Notes: generated by a model not told the origin, from the letters alone. DNA of 33,914 bases from an uncultured Methylococcaceae bacterium (GCA_903863905.1 CAIPDT010000078.1:1-33914), one strand, 5' to 3'. Shown: positions 1-9,183, numbered from the stretch's first letter. Numbers and translations are program-made.

Positions 1-285
1 ATCCGTTATCTCAGCCAATGGCTTACTCTTTTTAATCTTACCCTCAGCAATCAACTTAGCTTTTTCTGCCGCTATCCTTTTCAACAACTCACTAGCCGGT
101 TCATCCCTCGCATCTTGCGGCACCAACTTACCACGCACCGCCAGTTCCAAGATCAACTCACGCAGTTTCTTAATGCCATACATACTGCCAGCATTCCCAG
201 AGCTTCTGCCTCGCCCTGATTTCTTTTCAGTATCTGCCGCCGTCCAAATATCCAGATGCTCAGTGATTAACTTTTCAATACTCAC
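1..285 (-). CDS. hsdS: Type I restriction-modification specificity subunit HsdS, N-terminal 95 residues (continues beyond window)
   Basis: Reading leftward from a GTG at 285-283, the frame stays open for 95 codons to the window edge. The protein contains the stretch LRELILELAVRGKLVPQD followed by EPASELLKRIAAEKA, which is typical of the start of HsdS proteins of type I systems, just before the first target-recognition domain. HsdS would choose the DNA target for both the methyltransferase (with HsdM) and the nuclease (with HsdR). The GTG overlaps the hsdM stop in a GTGA arrangement (285-282), and GGAG lies about 9 nt upstream inside hsdM, so translation is probably coupled. The gene is too short at its front for a standard ORF cutoff and the DNA specificity cannot be read, because both recognition domains lie outside the window. 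Confidence 0.88.
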   Translation of the reverse strand, partial: MSIEKLITEHLDIWTAADTEKKSGRGRSSGNAGSMYGIKKLRELILELAVRGKLVPQDARDEPASELLKRIAAEKAKLIAEGKIKKSKPLAEITD

Positions 286-1751
286 GCCTGTCTCTCCAAG
301 GCTTCCGCAAGTATCTTCTTTAGTTGGCACCGTAAATCCGCAATATCAGCCTGCATCGTTTGATATTGCGCCAACAACACCTCAGGATCATGAATCTCTT
401 GCTCGCCCACATGCGGATTCTTGCAATCTAGGTTGTAATTACGGGCTTTAATGTCCTCAATACTCATCTTCCAAGCGTATTGATTTTCTTCACGACTGTT
501 AAAGTTATCCGCTTCATGCCCCCACCATTCAGCTTCTGGCACAAACTCTTCAATCTTCATCGGTTTGGTTTTGTTATAACTTTTCACCCCGGCTGGATAA
601 GGATGCTCATAAAACCAGACCTGTTGCGTCGGTGTGCCTTTGGTAAAAAACAGTAGATTGGTTTTAATGCCGGTATAAGGCGCAAACACGCCATTGGGTA
701 AGCGCACGATGGTATGCAGGTTACAGTCTTCTAGCAGTTTTTCTTTAATGCGGGTTTTAATACCTTCGCCAAACAAAAAGCCATCTGGTAAAACCAATGC
801 CGCCCGACCGCCGGTTTTAAGCAGGTGCATGATTAACACTAAGAACAAATCCGCCGTCTCACGGGTTCTAAAGGTGGCCGGAAAATTGGTTTCGATACCG
901 TCTTCTTCCATACCGCCAAACGGTGGATTGGTCACAATCACATCCACGCGCTCTTTAGGCCCCCAACTGATTAAGGGTTTAGCCAAGGTGTTGTCATGTC
1001 GGATATTGCTGGGCACATCTATGCCATGCAAGATCATATTGGTGGTACACAGTAAATGCGGCATGGGTTTCTTTTCGATGCCAAAGATACTGTTTTGTAA
1101 TACCGCTTCATCGTCTACGGTTTTAACTTGTTGGCGACGGATATGTTCAATAGCACAAGATAAGAAACCACCCGTGCCACAAGCGGGGTCCATGACTTTT
1201 TCAGCTAATTGTGGATTAACTTGTTGCACCATAAATTCGGTGACGGCGCGTGGGGTATAAAACTCACCGGCATTGCCAGCGGCTTGTAAGTCGCGGAGTA
1301 ATTGTTCGTACATATCGCCAAACAAATGCCGTTCTGAGGCTTTGTTAAAATCTACTCCGTCTTGGATTTTGTTAATCACTTGCCGAATAAGTTGCCCAGA
1401 CTTCATGTAGTTGTAGGCATCTTCAAACACGGAACGAATGACATAAGCACGTTGATCGCCGCCTTTGGCTTCTAGTTGTTGTAAGGCGGGGAATAGCTCA
1501 TTATCCAAAAAGTATTTAAGGGCATCACCGGTTAAGCCCTCATCATGGGCGGCCCAATTGCGCCACCGATACGCTTCGGGTAACGGAGATTGATAATCAT
1601 CTTGTAGCAGTTCCCATTCACTTTCGCGGTCATCAAATATTTTTAAAAACAGCATCCAAACCAGTTGGCTTAAGCGTTGCGCGTCGCCATCCACACCCAC
1701 GTCTTTACGCATGATGTCTTGGATGGATTTAATGGTAGAGGAAATGCTCAT
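282..1751 (-). CDS. hsdM: Type I restriction-modification N6-adenine methyltransferase subunit HsdM
   Basis: The 489-residue product has the expected order: an N-terminal helical domain (about 1-140), then the methyltransferase core. The S-adenosylmethionine motif DPACGTGGF is at residues 188-196 and the catalytic NPPF motif, diagnostic of N6-adenine methylation, at 275-278. GEFYTPRAV at about 162-170 is the usual HsdM lead-in to the core. With HsdS it would methylate host DNA and protect it from HsdR. It lies 21 bp after hsdR and overlaps hsdS by 4 bp, so the three genes form one unit. No obvious Shine-Dalgarno precedes the ATG. Length and motifs look intact; no frameshift was seen. Confidence 0.95.
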   Translation of the reverse strand: MSISSTIKSIQDIMRKDVGVDGDAQRLSQLVWMLFLKIFDDRESEWELLQDDYQSPLPEAYRWRNWAAHDEGLTGDALKYFLDNELFPALQQLEAKGGDQRAYVIRSVFEDAYNYMKSGQLIRQVINKIQDGVDFNKASERHLFGDMYEQLLRDLQAAGNAGEFYTPRAVTEFMVQQVNPQLAEKVMDPACGTGGFLSCAIEHIRRQQVKTVDDEAVLQNSIFGIEKKPMPHLLCTTNMILHGIDVPSNIRHDNTLAKPLISWGPKERVDVIVTNPPFGGMEEDGIETNFPATFRTRETADLFLVLIMHLLKTGGRAALVLPDGFLFGEGIKTRIKEKLLEDCNLHTIVRLPNGVFAPYTGIKTNLLFFTKGTPTQQVWFYEHPYPAGVKSYNKTKPMKIEEFVPEAEWWGHEADNFNSREENQYAWKMSIEDIKARNYNLDCKNPHVGEQEIHDPEVLLAQYQTMQADIADLRCQLKKILAEALERQA

Positions 1752-1772
1752 GGGTGTGTTAACAAAAGTCGG

Positions 1773-4163
1773 TTAGGCGTAAAGGTGTTTTTCGAGTTCA
1801 TAAAGGGCGGCTAAATAAGCGGGTTTACCGCCAAACGCGGCCACCAGTTCACTGGCGGTGCCCATGTTTCTGAAGGGGTCTAAGGTGAGTATTTTAATGT
1901 CTTCTATGTTTTCCAGACCGGTATCCTGATATTTATCCAGTAAGGTTTCTAACACCTGCCGGGCTTGTTCGCCGTATTGGGTAAAGTAATTGCGCTTTTT
2001 AACTTGGTCTGCGCGTTCTCGGCGGGTTAAGGGCGGTTGATCAAAAGCCACATGGCAGATTAAATCGAAGGCATCAAAATCTTTACCGACTTCTTCGGCT
2101 AAGGGTTCTAATAATAAACCATGCACTTCCAGTTCTTTAATAATGGCGGCTTTGCGGTCGGCTTTACTCCAACGGCGTAAAAACTCATCTAAAGAACCGT
2201 AGTCTTTACGCACGGTGGTACGGGTGTAATCTTTAAGTGATTCGGTGATTAATTTGCCTTCGGGGCCGTAATATTGCACGCGTTCGGAAACGACGAAGAC
2301 GGTGACATCACCTAACACGTATTTTACCCGTTTGCTGTTAGGTTCGAAAAATTCTCCATCGACCCCCTCATTCTCAAAGAGAGGAAGTTGATCATCGTTA
2401 TCCGAGTCAGGTGAGACGGGATTACCGTTTTCATCGACGTCAGTATCGGTATCGGTATCAGGTGGCACGACGGATTCACCGGGTTTGGGTTCATAGATCA
2501 TCACCGGTTCGCCATCAAAGTCTTTATCGGCAAAGCGATCAGTGGCTTTTTTAAAGTCCATGATGGTAAACCAGTATTTATCGTAATCTTCGTTAATACG
2601 GGTACCACGCCCAATGATTTGTTTAAACTCGGTCATGGAGCGGATGTGTTGATCTAACACCACTAATTTGCACGTTTGCGCATCCACGCCGGTGGTCATC
2701 AGTTTAGAGGTAGTAGCAATGACGGGATAGCGTTCTTCTGGATTAATAAAGTTATCTAACTCGGCTTTGCCTTCCTGTTCGTCACCGGTAATGCGCATGA
2801 TGTATTTTCGATTTTCTTTAACCCGCTCTGGGTTTAGATTCACCAAGGCCTGACGCATTCGTTCTGCATGATCTATATCATCACAAAACACGATGGTTTT
2901 GGCATACGGATCGGTGGCGGTTAAGAACTCTGTAATCTTTCGGGCTACCAGTTCGGTGCGCTTTTCAAGGACTAAGGTTCTATCCATATCCTGTTGGTTA
3001 TAAACACGATCTTCTATTAATTGACCGTATTTATCGGTTTGATCTTTCGTGGGGCGCCAGCCTTGTAAGTCTTTATCAATATCAATGCGCACGACTTTAT
3101 AGGGCGCTAAAAAGCCATCTTCTATGCCTTGTTTAAGGGTGTAACTGTAAATAGGTTCGCCAAAATAATAGATGCTGGAAACGTCTTTAGTTTCTTTGGG
3201 CGTGGCGGTTAAACCAATATGCGTGGCTGAAGAAAAGTAGGCTAGAATTTCGCGCCATGCCGAATCTTCGGCGGCACTGCCCCGATGACATTCATCAATC
3301 ACAATCAGGTCAAAGAAGTCAGGTGAGAATTGTTTGTAAATGTTTTGAGCTTCTTCACTGCCGGTAACGGCTTGGTATAAGGAGAGGTAGATTTCGTAAC
3401 TTTTGTCGATTTGGCGTTTGCTGATCTTAGTCATCGCTGCGCCAAACGGTTTAAAGTCATTATTCTTGGTCTGATCAACCAGAATGTTTCTATCGGCTAA
3501 AAACAAAATGCGTTTCTTGGTGCCTGATTTCCATAAGCGCCAGATAATTTGAAAAGCCGTGTAGGTTTTACCGGTACCGGTCGCCATGACTAATAAGATA
3601 CGTTGCTGGGCTTTGGCGACCGCTTCAACGGTGTTGTTAATGGCATTAGCTTGATAATAACGCGGAGCGCGGCCTGTGCCATCATCGTAATAGGGCATTT
3701 CAACGGTGTGTCGGGCATCAAGCGTTTCTAAACCTTTCCAATGACAATAGCGTTGCCATAAGTCAGTGGGACTAGGAAACGCATCCAGGCTTAAGGCGTG
3801 TTCGGTCTTTTCGGCTAAGCCGGTTCGATCATGCAGTAAAAAACCATCTCCATTCGAGCTAAACACAAAGGGCACACACAGAGTGTCTGCATAGTTTAAG
3901 GCTTGCTGCATCCCTGCCCCGACACTGTGTTTATTGTCTTTGGCTTCGATAACCGCAATGGGGATATTGGCTTTAAAATACAGGATATAATCCGCGCGTT
4001 TCTGTACACCTCGGGTGTGCAGTTTGCCTCTAACGATAATACGACCTTTGGTAAAACTCACCTCGCGGCGGATTTGTAATCCTTCATCCCAACCCGCTTT
4101 TATCAAGGCTGGCGTAATGAATTTGGCACAAATATCCGACTCGCTTAAGGTCTTTTTATCCAT
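1773..4163 (-). CDS. hsdR: Type I restriction endonuclease subunit HsdR
   Basis: This 796-residue protein combines a nuclease and a DNA translocase. A PD-(D/E)xK-type site is visible near the N terminus (D58, then E73-A-K75 in VIEAK). The superfamily 2 helicase motor follows: Walker A ATGTGKT at 194-200, DECH at 290-293, TATP at 319-322, and motif [10 protein letters not shown] at 515-522. Residues about 565-595 form an acidic linker of Asp-Thr repeats, before a C-terminal domain resembling that of EcoEI-type R subunits. The nuclease would cleave unmethylated DNA after translocation, with HsdM and HsdS. The ATG sits only 11 bp after the ccmB stop with no clear ribosome binding site, so it may be read through from the ccm genes. 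Confidence 0.95.
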   Translation of the reverse strand: MDKKTLSESDICAKFITPALIKAGWDEGLQIRREVSFTKGRIIVRGKLHTRGVQKRADYILYFKANIPIAVIEAKDNKHSVGAGMQQALNYADTLCVPFVFSSNGDGFLLHDRTGLAEKTEHALSLDAFPSPTDLWQRYCHWKGLETLDARHTVEMPYYDDGTGRAPRYYQANAINNTVEAVAKAQQRILLVMATGTGKTYTAFQIIWRLWKSGTKKRILFLADRNILVDQTKNNDFKPFGAAMTKISKRQIDKSYEIYLSLYQAVTGSEEAQNIYKQFSPDFFDLIVIDECHRGSAAEDSAWREILAYFSSATHIGLTATPKETKDVSSIYYFGEPIYSYTLKQGIEDGFLAPYKVVRIDIDKDLQGWRPTKDQTDKYGQLIEDRVYNQQDMDRTLVLEKRTELVARKITEFLTATDPYAKTIVFCDDIDHAERMRQALVNLNPERVKENRKYIMRITGDEQEGKAELDNFINPEERYPVIATTSKLMTTGVDAQTCKLVVLDQHIRSMTEFKQIIGRGTRINEDYDKYWFTIMDFKKATDRFADKDFDGEPVMIYEPKPGESVVPPDTDTDTDVDENGNPVSPDSDNDDQLPLFENEGVDGEFFEPNSKRVKYVLGDVTVFVVSERVQYYGPEGKLITESLKDYTRTTVRKDYGSLDEFLRRWSKADRKAAIIKELEVHGLLLEPLAEEVGKDFDAFDLICHVAFDQPPLTRRERADQVKKRNYFTQYGEQARQVLETLLDKYQDTGLENIEDIKILTLDPFRNMGTASELVAAFGGKPAYLAALYELEKHLYA
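2443..2460. repeat. Hexanucleotide tandem repeat in hsdR linker
   Basis: Three near-identical hexamers (GTATCG, GTATCG, GTATCA on the plus strand) encode the Asp-Thr repeats of the acidic HsdR linker. Gain or loss of a unit keeps the reading frame and only changes linker length. Confidence 0.7.
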
Positions 4164-4174
4164 AGTTTGTGTAA

Positions 4175-4849
4175 CTAATTAAGACTCATCTTTAAAGCAG
4201 CGGCAGTAGGCCATGGCGCTAACACCACGGCCATGACTAAAATAGAAATTAAGATATTAATCTGTGCTGTGACAGGCAAGCCGGTATTAGCGATCTCTAC
4301 CGCGTTACTAGCAAAAATTAACACGGGCACATACAGTGGCAATACTAATAAAGACAAGATCATCCCGCCTCGACGTAAGCCCACGGTTAAAGCTACGCCA
4401 ATTGCGCCAATCAAACTTAACACCGGCGTTCCCAGTAATAAGGTCAATAATAAGATGCCTAAAGAATGGGTAGGCATTCCTAAAAACACCGCTAACAACG
4501 GCGCGACAATCAATAAGGGTAAGCCGGTGACTAACCAATGCGCGACAATTTTAGCTAAGACTAACAATGAGGTTGGATGCGCACTTAATAAGATTTGTTC
4601 TAAGGAACCGTCATCAAAATCTGAGCGAAACAAGCTATCTAAAGATAGCATGGCGGCCAATAAGGCGGACACCCAAATAATACCGGGCGCAATCGCTTGT
4701 AATAAATGCGGTTGCGCACCAATGCCCAGAGGAAACAAGGTGATGACTAACACGAAGAATAACAAAGGGTTGGCAATTTCTGACCGACGACGTAAGGCCA
4801 ACACTAAGTCACGTTTAATAATGGCAAAAAAGGCGTTTGATAAAGACAT
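4175..4849 (-). CDS. ccmB: Heme exporter membrane subunit CcmB (cytochrome c maturation)
   Basis: The 224-residue product is a polytopic inner-membrane protein of the usual CcmB length, with about six hydrophobic segments. The N-terminal [18 protein letters not shown] and the middle [12 protein letters not shown] are characteristic of CcmB. In system I cytochrome c maturation, CcmB pairs with the ATPase CcmA, and the complex releases heme-loaded CcmE from CcmC/CcmD. The ATG shares one base with the ccmA stop (TGATG at 4849), so synthesis is coupled. Downstream, where ccmC is usually found, hsdR begins after 11 bp. The rest of the maturation genes must therefore lie elsewhere or be lost. The stop is TAG at 4177-4175. 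Confidence 0.92.
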   Translation of the reverse strand: MSLSNAFFAIIKRDLVLALRRRSEIANPLLFFVLVITLFPLGIGAQPHLLQAIAPGIIWVSALLAAMLSLDSLFRSDFDDGSLEQILLSAHPTSLLVLAKIVAHWLVTGLPLLIVAPLLAVFLGMPTHSLGILLLTLLLGTPVLSLIGAIGVALTVGLRRGGMILSLLVLPLYVPVLIFASNAVEIANTGLPVTAQINILISILVMAVVLAPWPTAAALKMSLN

Positions 4850-5472
4850 CAGGATAAATTTATACGTTGCACAGTCACGCTAGGTAACTCTATGTCATGG
4901 TGAGAGGTTAAAACAATCATTCCGCCCTGAGCGCAATGTTCTGTCATTAAGGTTTCAATCAGCACAATGCCTTGTTTATCAATCGAGGTAAACGGCTCAT
5001 CTAATATCCATATTTTATTTTCAGTGATTAACAACCGCGCTAACGAGAGGCGGCGTTTTTGCCCCGCTGACAACGCTTGCACTAAGACATCATCATAATT
5101 GGCTAAATTAACCCGCACTAAAGCTTCTTCTATCGTGTAACGGCCTGCTTGCCCTAAAGCTAAAGAGACTTTTAAGTTCTCTAGCACGGTGAGTTCTTTT
5201 TTAACGCCGTCTAAATGCCCGACATAAGCCATGTCAGCATTGTATTGACTGTTGTTAAGCGTTTCGCCACACCAAAACAACGCACCTTCGTCCGGTTCTC
5301 TAAAACCACATAAGATACGTAACAATGAGGTTTTACCACTGCCATTTTTACCTTCTAATAAGACCACTTGCCCCGCATTTAACTCAAAAGATAGCTCGGA
5401 AAATAACACTCGATCATCACGAATACAGGTTAATTGTTGGGCTTGTAATTGAAAGTTTTCTGTGCGGCTCAT
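4849..5472 (-). CDS. ccmA: Heme exporter ATP-binding subunit CcmA (cytochrome c maturation)
   Basis: A compact 207-residue ABC ATPase with Walker A GKNGSGKT (41-48), signature LSAGQ (134-138) and Walker B IWILDEP (154-160). The segment around 82-100 (VGHLDGVKKELTVLENL) matches the CcmA type of ABC ATPase, where most other ABC subfamilies differ, and the length fits CcmA. With CcmB it would power release of heme-loaded CcmE during periplasmic cytochrome c assembly. The gene starts only 2 bp after the rlmB stop and overlaps ccmB by one base, placing it in the rnr-rlmB-ccmA-ccmB run. The grouping with RNA-processing genes is one of position; no shared function is implied. Confidence 0.93.
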   Translation of the reverse strand: MSRTENFQLQAQQLTCIRDDRVLFSELSFELNAGQVVLLEGKNGSGKTSLLRILCGFREPDEGALFWCGETLNNSQYNADMAYVGHLDGVKKELTVLENLKVSLALGQAGRYTIEEALVRVNLANYDDVLVQALSAGQKRRLSLARLLITENKIWILDEPFTSIDKQGIVLIETLMTEHCAQGGMIVLTSHHDIELPSVTVQRINLS

Positions 5473-5474
5473 AT

Positions 5475-6221
5475 CTAGCTTTTGTGTGCTCTCTGACGAA
5501 CGGCTTCGTATAAAAATACTCCGGTAGCAACCGATAAATTAAGACTGTCCACTTGTCCACACATGGGTATGGAGACTAAAAGGTCACATTGTTCTTTAGT
5601 CAGGCGTCTTAAACCTTTGCCTTCGGTACCAATCACTAAGGCAATCGGTGCGGTTAAGTCGGTTTTATATAAAGTTTGAGTGGTCTCACCGGCGGCACCG
5701 ATAATCCATAAACCTTGGTCTTTTAAGCCTCGTAAAGTGCGGGCTAAATTGGTCACTTGATACACGGGCACTGTTTCTGCGGCACCACTGGCCACTTTAC
5801 ACACCGTAGGAGTAATTCCGGTGGCGTTATCTTTGGTAATAATGACGCCATGCACACCGGTCGCATCGGCTGTTCTTAAACAGGCGCCTAAATTATGCGG
5901 GTCTTGAACATTATCTAAGACTAAAAACAACGCAGTTTCTGTGAGATTTTCGATCGCTGTTTTTAAATCACTTTCTGATAACTCAGTAGGCATATCGATT
6001 TCAATCACAATGCCTTGGTGATTATTGCTATCTGAGAGGCGGTCTAATCTTTTTCTATCGACTTTTTCGGGCTCAATGCCTAAGTCCAATAAATCTTCTA
6101 CAGCTTTGGCAAGGCGTTTATCGTGTCTGCCACTATCAACCCAGGCTTGTTGAATTTTTTTAGGCGAATAGTCGAGTGCAGCCTGCACAGAGTGCAGGCC
6201 AAATAGTTTACTTAATTTCAT
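5475..6221 (-). CDS. rlmB: 23S rRNA (guanosine-2251) 2'-O-methyltransferase RlmB
   Basis: SPOUT-family RNA methyltransferase of 248 residues from the chosen ATG. The three SPOUT motifs are in place: DNVQDPHNLGACLRTA (103-118), GTEGKGL (198-204) and SLNLSVATG (about 226-234). An N-terminal substrate-binding domain (about 1-75, starting LFGLHSVQAAL) is typical of RlmB and differs from TrmH. The frame is open further upstream, inside rnr, but the ATG at 6221 gives the family's normal N terminus and has an AAGAAG purine stretch just ahead; it overlaps the rnr end by 14 bp. RlmB modifies the peptidyl-transferase P-loop of 23S rRNA. Pairing with rnr is common in gammaproteobacteria. Confidence 0.93.
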   Translation of the reverse strand: MKLSKLFGLHSVQAALDYSPKKIQQAWVDSGRHDKRLAKAVEDLLDLGIEPEKVDRKRLDRLSDSNNHQGIVIEIDMPTELSESDLKTAIENLTETALFLVLDNVQDPHNLGACLRTADATGVHGVIITKDNATGITPTVCKVASGAAETVPVYQVTNLARTLRGLKDQGLWIIGAAGETTQTLYKTDLTAPIALVIGTEGKGLRRLTKEQCDLLVSIPMCGQVDSLNLSVATGVFLYEAVRQRAHKS

Positions 6222-8598
6222 TAGTGGGTTTCTTCTTCTTGCGACGTCTTTTTTTGGTTTTATCGGCGGCTTTAGCAACGGGTTCGAGTGCCGGCTCTAT
6301 TTTAGCGGGCTTGTCGATCTTAGGACCCTTAGGACCCTTAGCGCCCTTAGAAGACTTGGCTTTTTTAGAGGGCTTTGCTGTCGGTATATTCCTGGCCGAG
6401 CCCACTTTTTGTATCAACTCAAAGTCCATTTTCTTTTCATCTAAATCAACGCGGGCGACTTTAATCACCACTTGATCGCCTAAACGATAGTTGATGCCAG
6501 AGCGCTCACCTTTAAGCTGATGACTGGTTGGATCAAAATGAAAATAGTCTTGCCCTAAATTACTGATATGGACTAAACCTTCTACATAGATATCAGCCAA
6601 TTCAACAAAGAAACCAAATGAAGTGACGGCTGAAATAATACCGGAAAATTCTTCACCGATTTTATCCAACATGTATTCACATTTTAACCAACTAACCACA
6701 TCACGGGTGGCTTCATCGGCTCGACGTTCATTTGCAGAACAATGTTCACCTAACATGATCATCTCAGGCACACCGTACACGAATGTTTCTGGCTTTTTAC
6801 CCAGTAAACAATGCCGAATAGCACGATGCACTAATAAATCAGGATAACGACGAATGGGCGAGGTAAAATGCGCGTAAGCATCCAAAGCCAAGCCAAAATG
6901 GCCTTTTAAATCAGGACTGTAGACCGCTTGTGACATGGAGCGAAGTAACACAGTTTGAATTAAATGCGCATCGGGCCGATCTTTAACCGAATCGACTAAG
7001 TGCATATAATCTAAGGGCGTAGGATTAACACCGCCACCAAACTTTAAGCCCAACTCACCTAAAAAGGTTTTTAGATTAAGTAATTTATCGGCACTAGGAC
7101 CTTCATGGATACGTAATAACTTGGGTATTTTTTTAGCATTTAAATACCGAGCCGCCGCACTGTTGGCGGTAATCATAAATTCTTCAATTAATTTATGCGC
7201 GTCGTTACGAACCACAGGAATAATCTTTTCAATCTTACGATTGGGGCCAAACATAATACGCGTTTCTTGGGTATCAAAATCCATGGCACCGCGTTCTTCA
7301 CGGGTCACTCGCATTACTTTATATAACGCATAAAGCTCACGTAAGTGCGGCATAATCGGTTTATGTTTTTCAATCAGCGCTTCGTCACCGTCTACTAGCA
7401 TTTTGGCGACTTCGGTATAGGTTAAACGCGCATGAGAACGCATCACCGCATCAAAGAAGCGCGTTCTTGATACCTGACCGTTATCATCAATCAGCAGTTC
7501 ACAGACCATACACAGACGATCAACATGCGGATTTAATGAACACAAGCCATTGGATAATATTTCCGGCAACATGGGAATGACTTGCTCAGGAAAGTACACC
7601 GAGGTACTGCGGTTTTTAGCTTCTTTATCTAGTTCGCTGTTAACTTGTACATAATGCGAGACATCGGCAATAGCGACTAATAATTTCCAACCTTTGGGGG
7701 TTTTCTTACAATAGACCGCGTCGTCAAAGTCGCGGGCATCTTCACCATCAATGGTAACTAAAGCCGTATCACGTAAATCGACTCGATTTTCTTTGGCTTC
7801 TTCGGGGACTTCTTCTTTTAATGATTTAATTTCTTCCAGTAAGTCTTCGGGCCATTGAAAAGGTAACTCGTGTGAGCGAATCGCCATTTCAATTTCCATA
7901 CCCGGTGCCAGATGATCACCTAAGACTTCAATGACGCGTCCAATGGGTTGGTGCAATTTGGTGGGTTGTTCAACAATTTCGGCAATGACTATCTGCCCTT
8001 GTTTGGCAGTGCCTGCGCCGCCTTTTTGTAGTAAAACGGTTTGAGCGATATTTTTATTATCAGGGACAACATACGTAAAGCCATCTTCTTTATAAAGACG
8101 TCCCACAATCTGATGGGTATTTCTTTCTAATATTTGTACCACTGCGCCTTCACGGCGGCCTTTTTTATCTATCCCGGCAATTCTTAACATCGCTCTATCG
8201 TTATGTAATAGAGGATTCATTTCACGGGGTGATAAATATAAATCATCCGAACCGTCATCAGGTCTTAAAAATCCGAAGCCATCGGGATGTCCAATAATAC
8301 GGCCAACGATTAAATCTTTATTGTTAACAACACAATATTGTTGTCCGCGATTAAAGAGTAATTGTCCGTCACGTTCCATGGCTCTTAAGCGTCGCCGTAA
8401 GGCTTCTAGGGCTTCTTCCTCTTCAAGACCAAACGTTTTGGCAATTTCGACACGTGTTAGTGGCTTACCAGCATGTTCTAAGGCCGCTAGAATGACTTCA
8501 CGACTAGGGATGGGGTTTTCATACTTTTCAGCTTCACGCTGAGCGTATGGATCGGTTGTTGAATTAAACTCAACGTCTTTTTTAGACTTCGATGACAT
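6208..8598 (-). CDS. rnr: Ribonuclease R
   Basis: The 796-residue 3'-5' exoribonuclease has the full RNase R layout: a winged-helix N terminus (about 32-95), two cold-shock domains (about 97-250), the RNB catalytic domain (about 270-600) with the metal-binding motif DGEDARDFDDAVY (284-296), an S1 domain (about 650-735) and a basic tail. The N-terminal helix-turn-helix and tail distinguish it from RNase II. RNase R degrades structured RNA and takes part in RNA quality control. The last 55 residues are very rich in Lys, Ala and Pro. The DNA there carries two copies of a 9-nt unit plus a variant (6320-6346), giving KGPKGPK. It heads the rnr-rlmB-ccmAB-hsdRMS run. Confidence 0.96.
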   Translation of the reverse strand: MSSKSKKDVEFNSTTDPYAQREAEKYENPIPSREVILAALEHAGKPLTRVEIAKTFGLEEEEALEALRRRLRAMERDGQLLFNRGQQYCVVNNKDLIVGRIIGHPDGFGFLRPDDGSDDLYLSPREMNPLLHNDRAMLRIAGIDKKGRREGAVVQILERNTHQIVGRLYKEDGFTYVVPDNKNIAQTVLLQKGGAGTAKQGQIVIAEIVEQPTKLHQPIGRVIEVLGDHLAPGMEIEMAIRSHELPFQWPEDLLEEIKSLKEEVPEEAKENRVDLRDTALVTIDGEDARDFDDAVYCKKTPKGWKLLVAIADVSHYVQVNSELDKEAKNRSTSVYFPEQVIPMLPEILSNGLCSLNPHVDRLCMVCELLIDDNGQVSRTRFFDAVMRSHARLTYTEVAKMLVDGDEALIEKHKPIMPHLRELYALYKVMRVTREERGAMDFDTQETRIMFGPNRKIEKIIPVVRNDAHKLIEEFMITANSAAARYLNAKKIPKLLRIHEGPSADKLLNLKTFLGELGLKFGGGVNPTPLDYMHLVDSVKDRPDAHLIQTVLLRSMSQAVYSPDLKGHFGLALDAYAHFTSPIRRYPDLLVHRAIRHCLLGKKPETFVYGVPEMIMLGEHCSANERRADEATRDVVSWLKCEYMLDKIGEEFSGIISAVTSFGFFVELADIYVEGLVHISNLGQDYFHFDPTSHQLKGERSGINYRLGDQVVIKVARVDLDEKKMDFELIQKVGSARNIPTAKPSKKAKSSKGAKGPKGPKIDKPAKIEPALEPVAKAADKTKKRRRKKKKPTNEIK

Positions 8599-9016
8599 TT
8601 AAATATTGAAATACGGAATGATGGGTCTGTTTAAATAATAGCCTTATATCATACAGGCTTAACCTAATGATTAGAATTGATAATAACATTTTGATTAATA
8701 AACTTGATAATAACACAATCTAACTCGAAACACAGGCAATGAGTGCGGTTGATAATGACTTATTTTAATCAAATAAGCGATAAAAACGCAGTTTTATTTT
8801 GTTGCTTTTAAGCAAAATACCCTTAGGCGGATTAAGGAATGCTTTTTTAAGCACCGGCAGAAAAACAAAGAGCAGTGTAATTTTATGTGTCTCCGCCTGT
8901 AACTGTCTGTTATAAAAAGGCTGTTGCAGACTCGCAACGACCCCTTGAGCGTTAAAAAAAGTGTCGATAAGCTCAAAAGAATTTACTTGTATTGAGTCTT
9001 GATCCAGAGGATTATT
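8599..9016. other. Gene-poor intergenic region with several small inverted repeats
   Basis: No credible coding sequence was seen in these 418 bases between the start of rnr and the tiny plus-strand ORFs. They hold repeated dyad symmetry: AGCCT/AGGCT (8640-8644, 8654-8658), the perfect palindrome TTGCTTTTAAGCAA (8802-8815), GCTT/AAGC (8841-8852) lying inside AGGCGGA/TCCGCCT arms (8825-8831, 8892-8898), GTTGC/GCAAC (8923-8938), and TTGAGC/GCTCAA (8945-8950, 8971-8976). This could be a structured leader RNA or a small RNA for the downstream ORFs, or a decayed repeat. The rnr promoter should be near 8600-8680 but no convincing pair of boxes was seen. Confidence 0.4.
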
Positions 9017-9055
9017 ATGTCACACGTTACATCATTCTCTGGGTATTCAAGATGA
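9017..9055 (+). CDS. Possible 12-residue leader peptide overlapping the next ORF
   Basis: A 12-codon ORF (MSHVTSFSGYSR) starts at an ATG preceded by AGAGG with a 6-nt spacer, the best ribosome binding site in the neighbourhood. Its TGA overlaps the ATG of the following hydrophobic ORF in an ATGA arrangement (9052-9055). That layout suggests ribosomes finishing the short ORF restart on the next one. The peptide resembles nothing I recognise, and an ORF this short can occur by chance; the ribosome binding site and overlap are the whole argument. Confidence 0.35.
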   Translation: MSHVTSFSGYSR

Positions 9056-9183
9056 AATTTCTTAAAGTTTTACTGTTAATGGCCTCTCTCGTTGCTATAG
9101 GAGGCGCGGCCTTATTTCAATTACTTTTATTATTAGTGCATATAGTGTCCCCAACTAGACACTATAAACACCAACCGCTTTAA
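9052..9183 (+). CDS. Small hydrophobic peptide, 43 residues, one membrane span
   Basis: From the ATG at 9052 the product is 43 residues: a short basic start (MKFLK), about 25 strongly hydrophobic residues (LLLMASLVAIGGAALF and on), and a polar, basic, His-rich tail. It would insert in the inner membrane. The frame remains open upstream to a TTG at 8992, but that start lacks a ribosome binding site. The ATG overlaps the end of a 12-codon ORF with a good ribosome binding site, suggesting coupled translation. A perfect 9-bp hairpin lies inside the 3' end of the frame. I do not recognise a family. Short membrane peptides coupled to a leader are seen among type I toxins such as Hok; that comparison is only one of architecture. 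Confidence 0.4.
   Translation: MKFLKVLLLMASLVAIGGAALFQLLLLLVHIVSPTRHYKHQPL
9141..9166. repeat. Perfect 9-bp inverted repeat inside the small ORF
   Basis: TATAGTGTC (9141-9149) and GACACTATA (9158-9166) are perfect complements around an 8-base loop. There is no T-run after either arm, so it does not look like a simple terminator. It could be an RNA structure controlling the small ORF or a protein-binding site. Confidence 0.7.

Noticed and set aside
694-1260. 188-codon plus-strand open frame
   Set aside because: It mirrors the hsdM coding frame, whose methyltransferase motifs are clear.
4233-4883. 216-codon open frame on the plus strand
   Set aside because: It is antisense to ccmB, highly Lys/Asn-rich and has no family features; ccmB on the other strand is unmistakable.
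6222-6278. Longer N terminus for rlmB
   Set aside because: The extra 19 residues overlap the Lys-rich end of rnr, and the internal ATG gives the normal RlmB start.
8794-8976. 60-codon minus-strand open frame in the rnr-ssb gap
   Set aside because: No ribosome binding site, cysteine/arginine-rich random-looking product, and it covers several inverted repeats.
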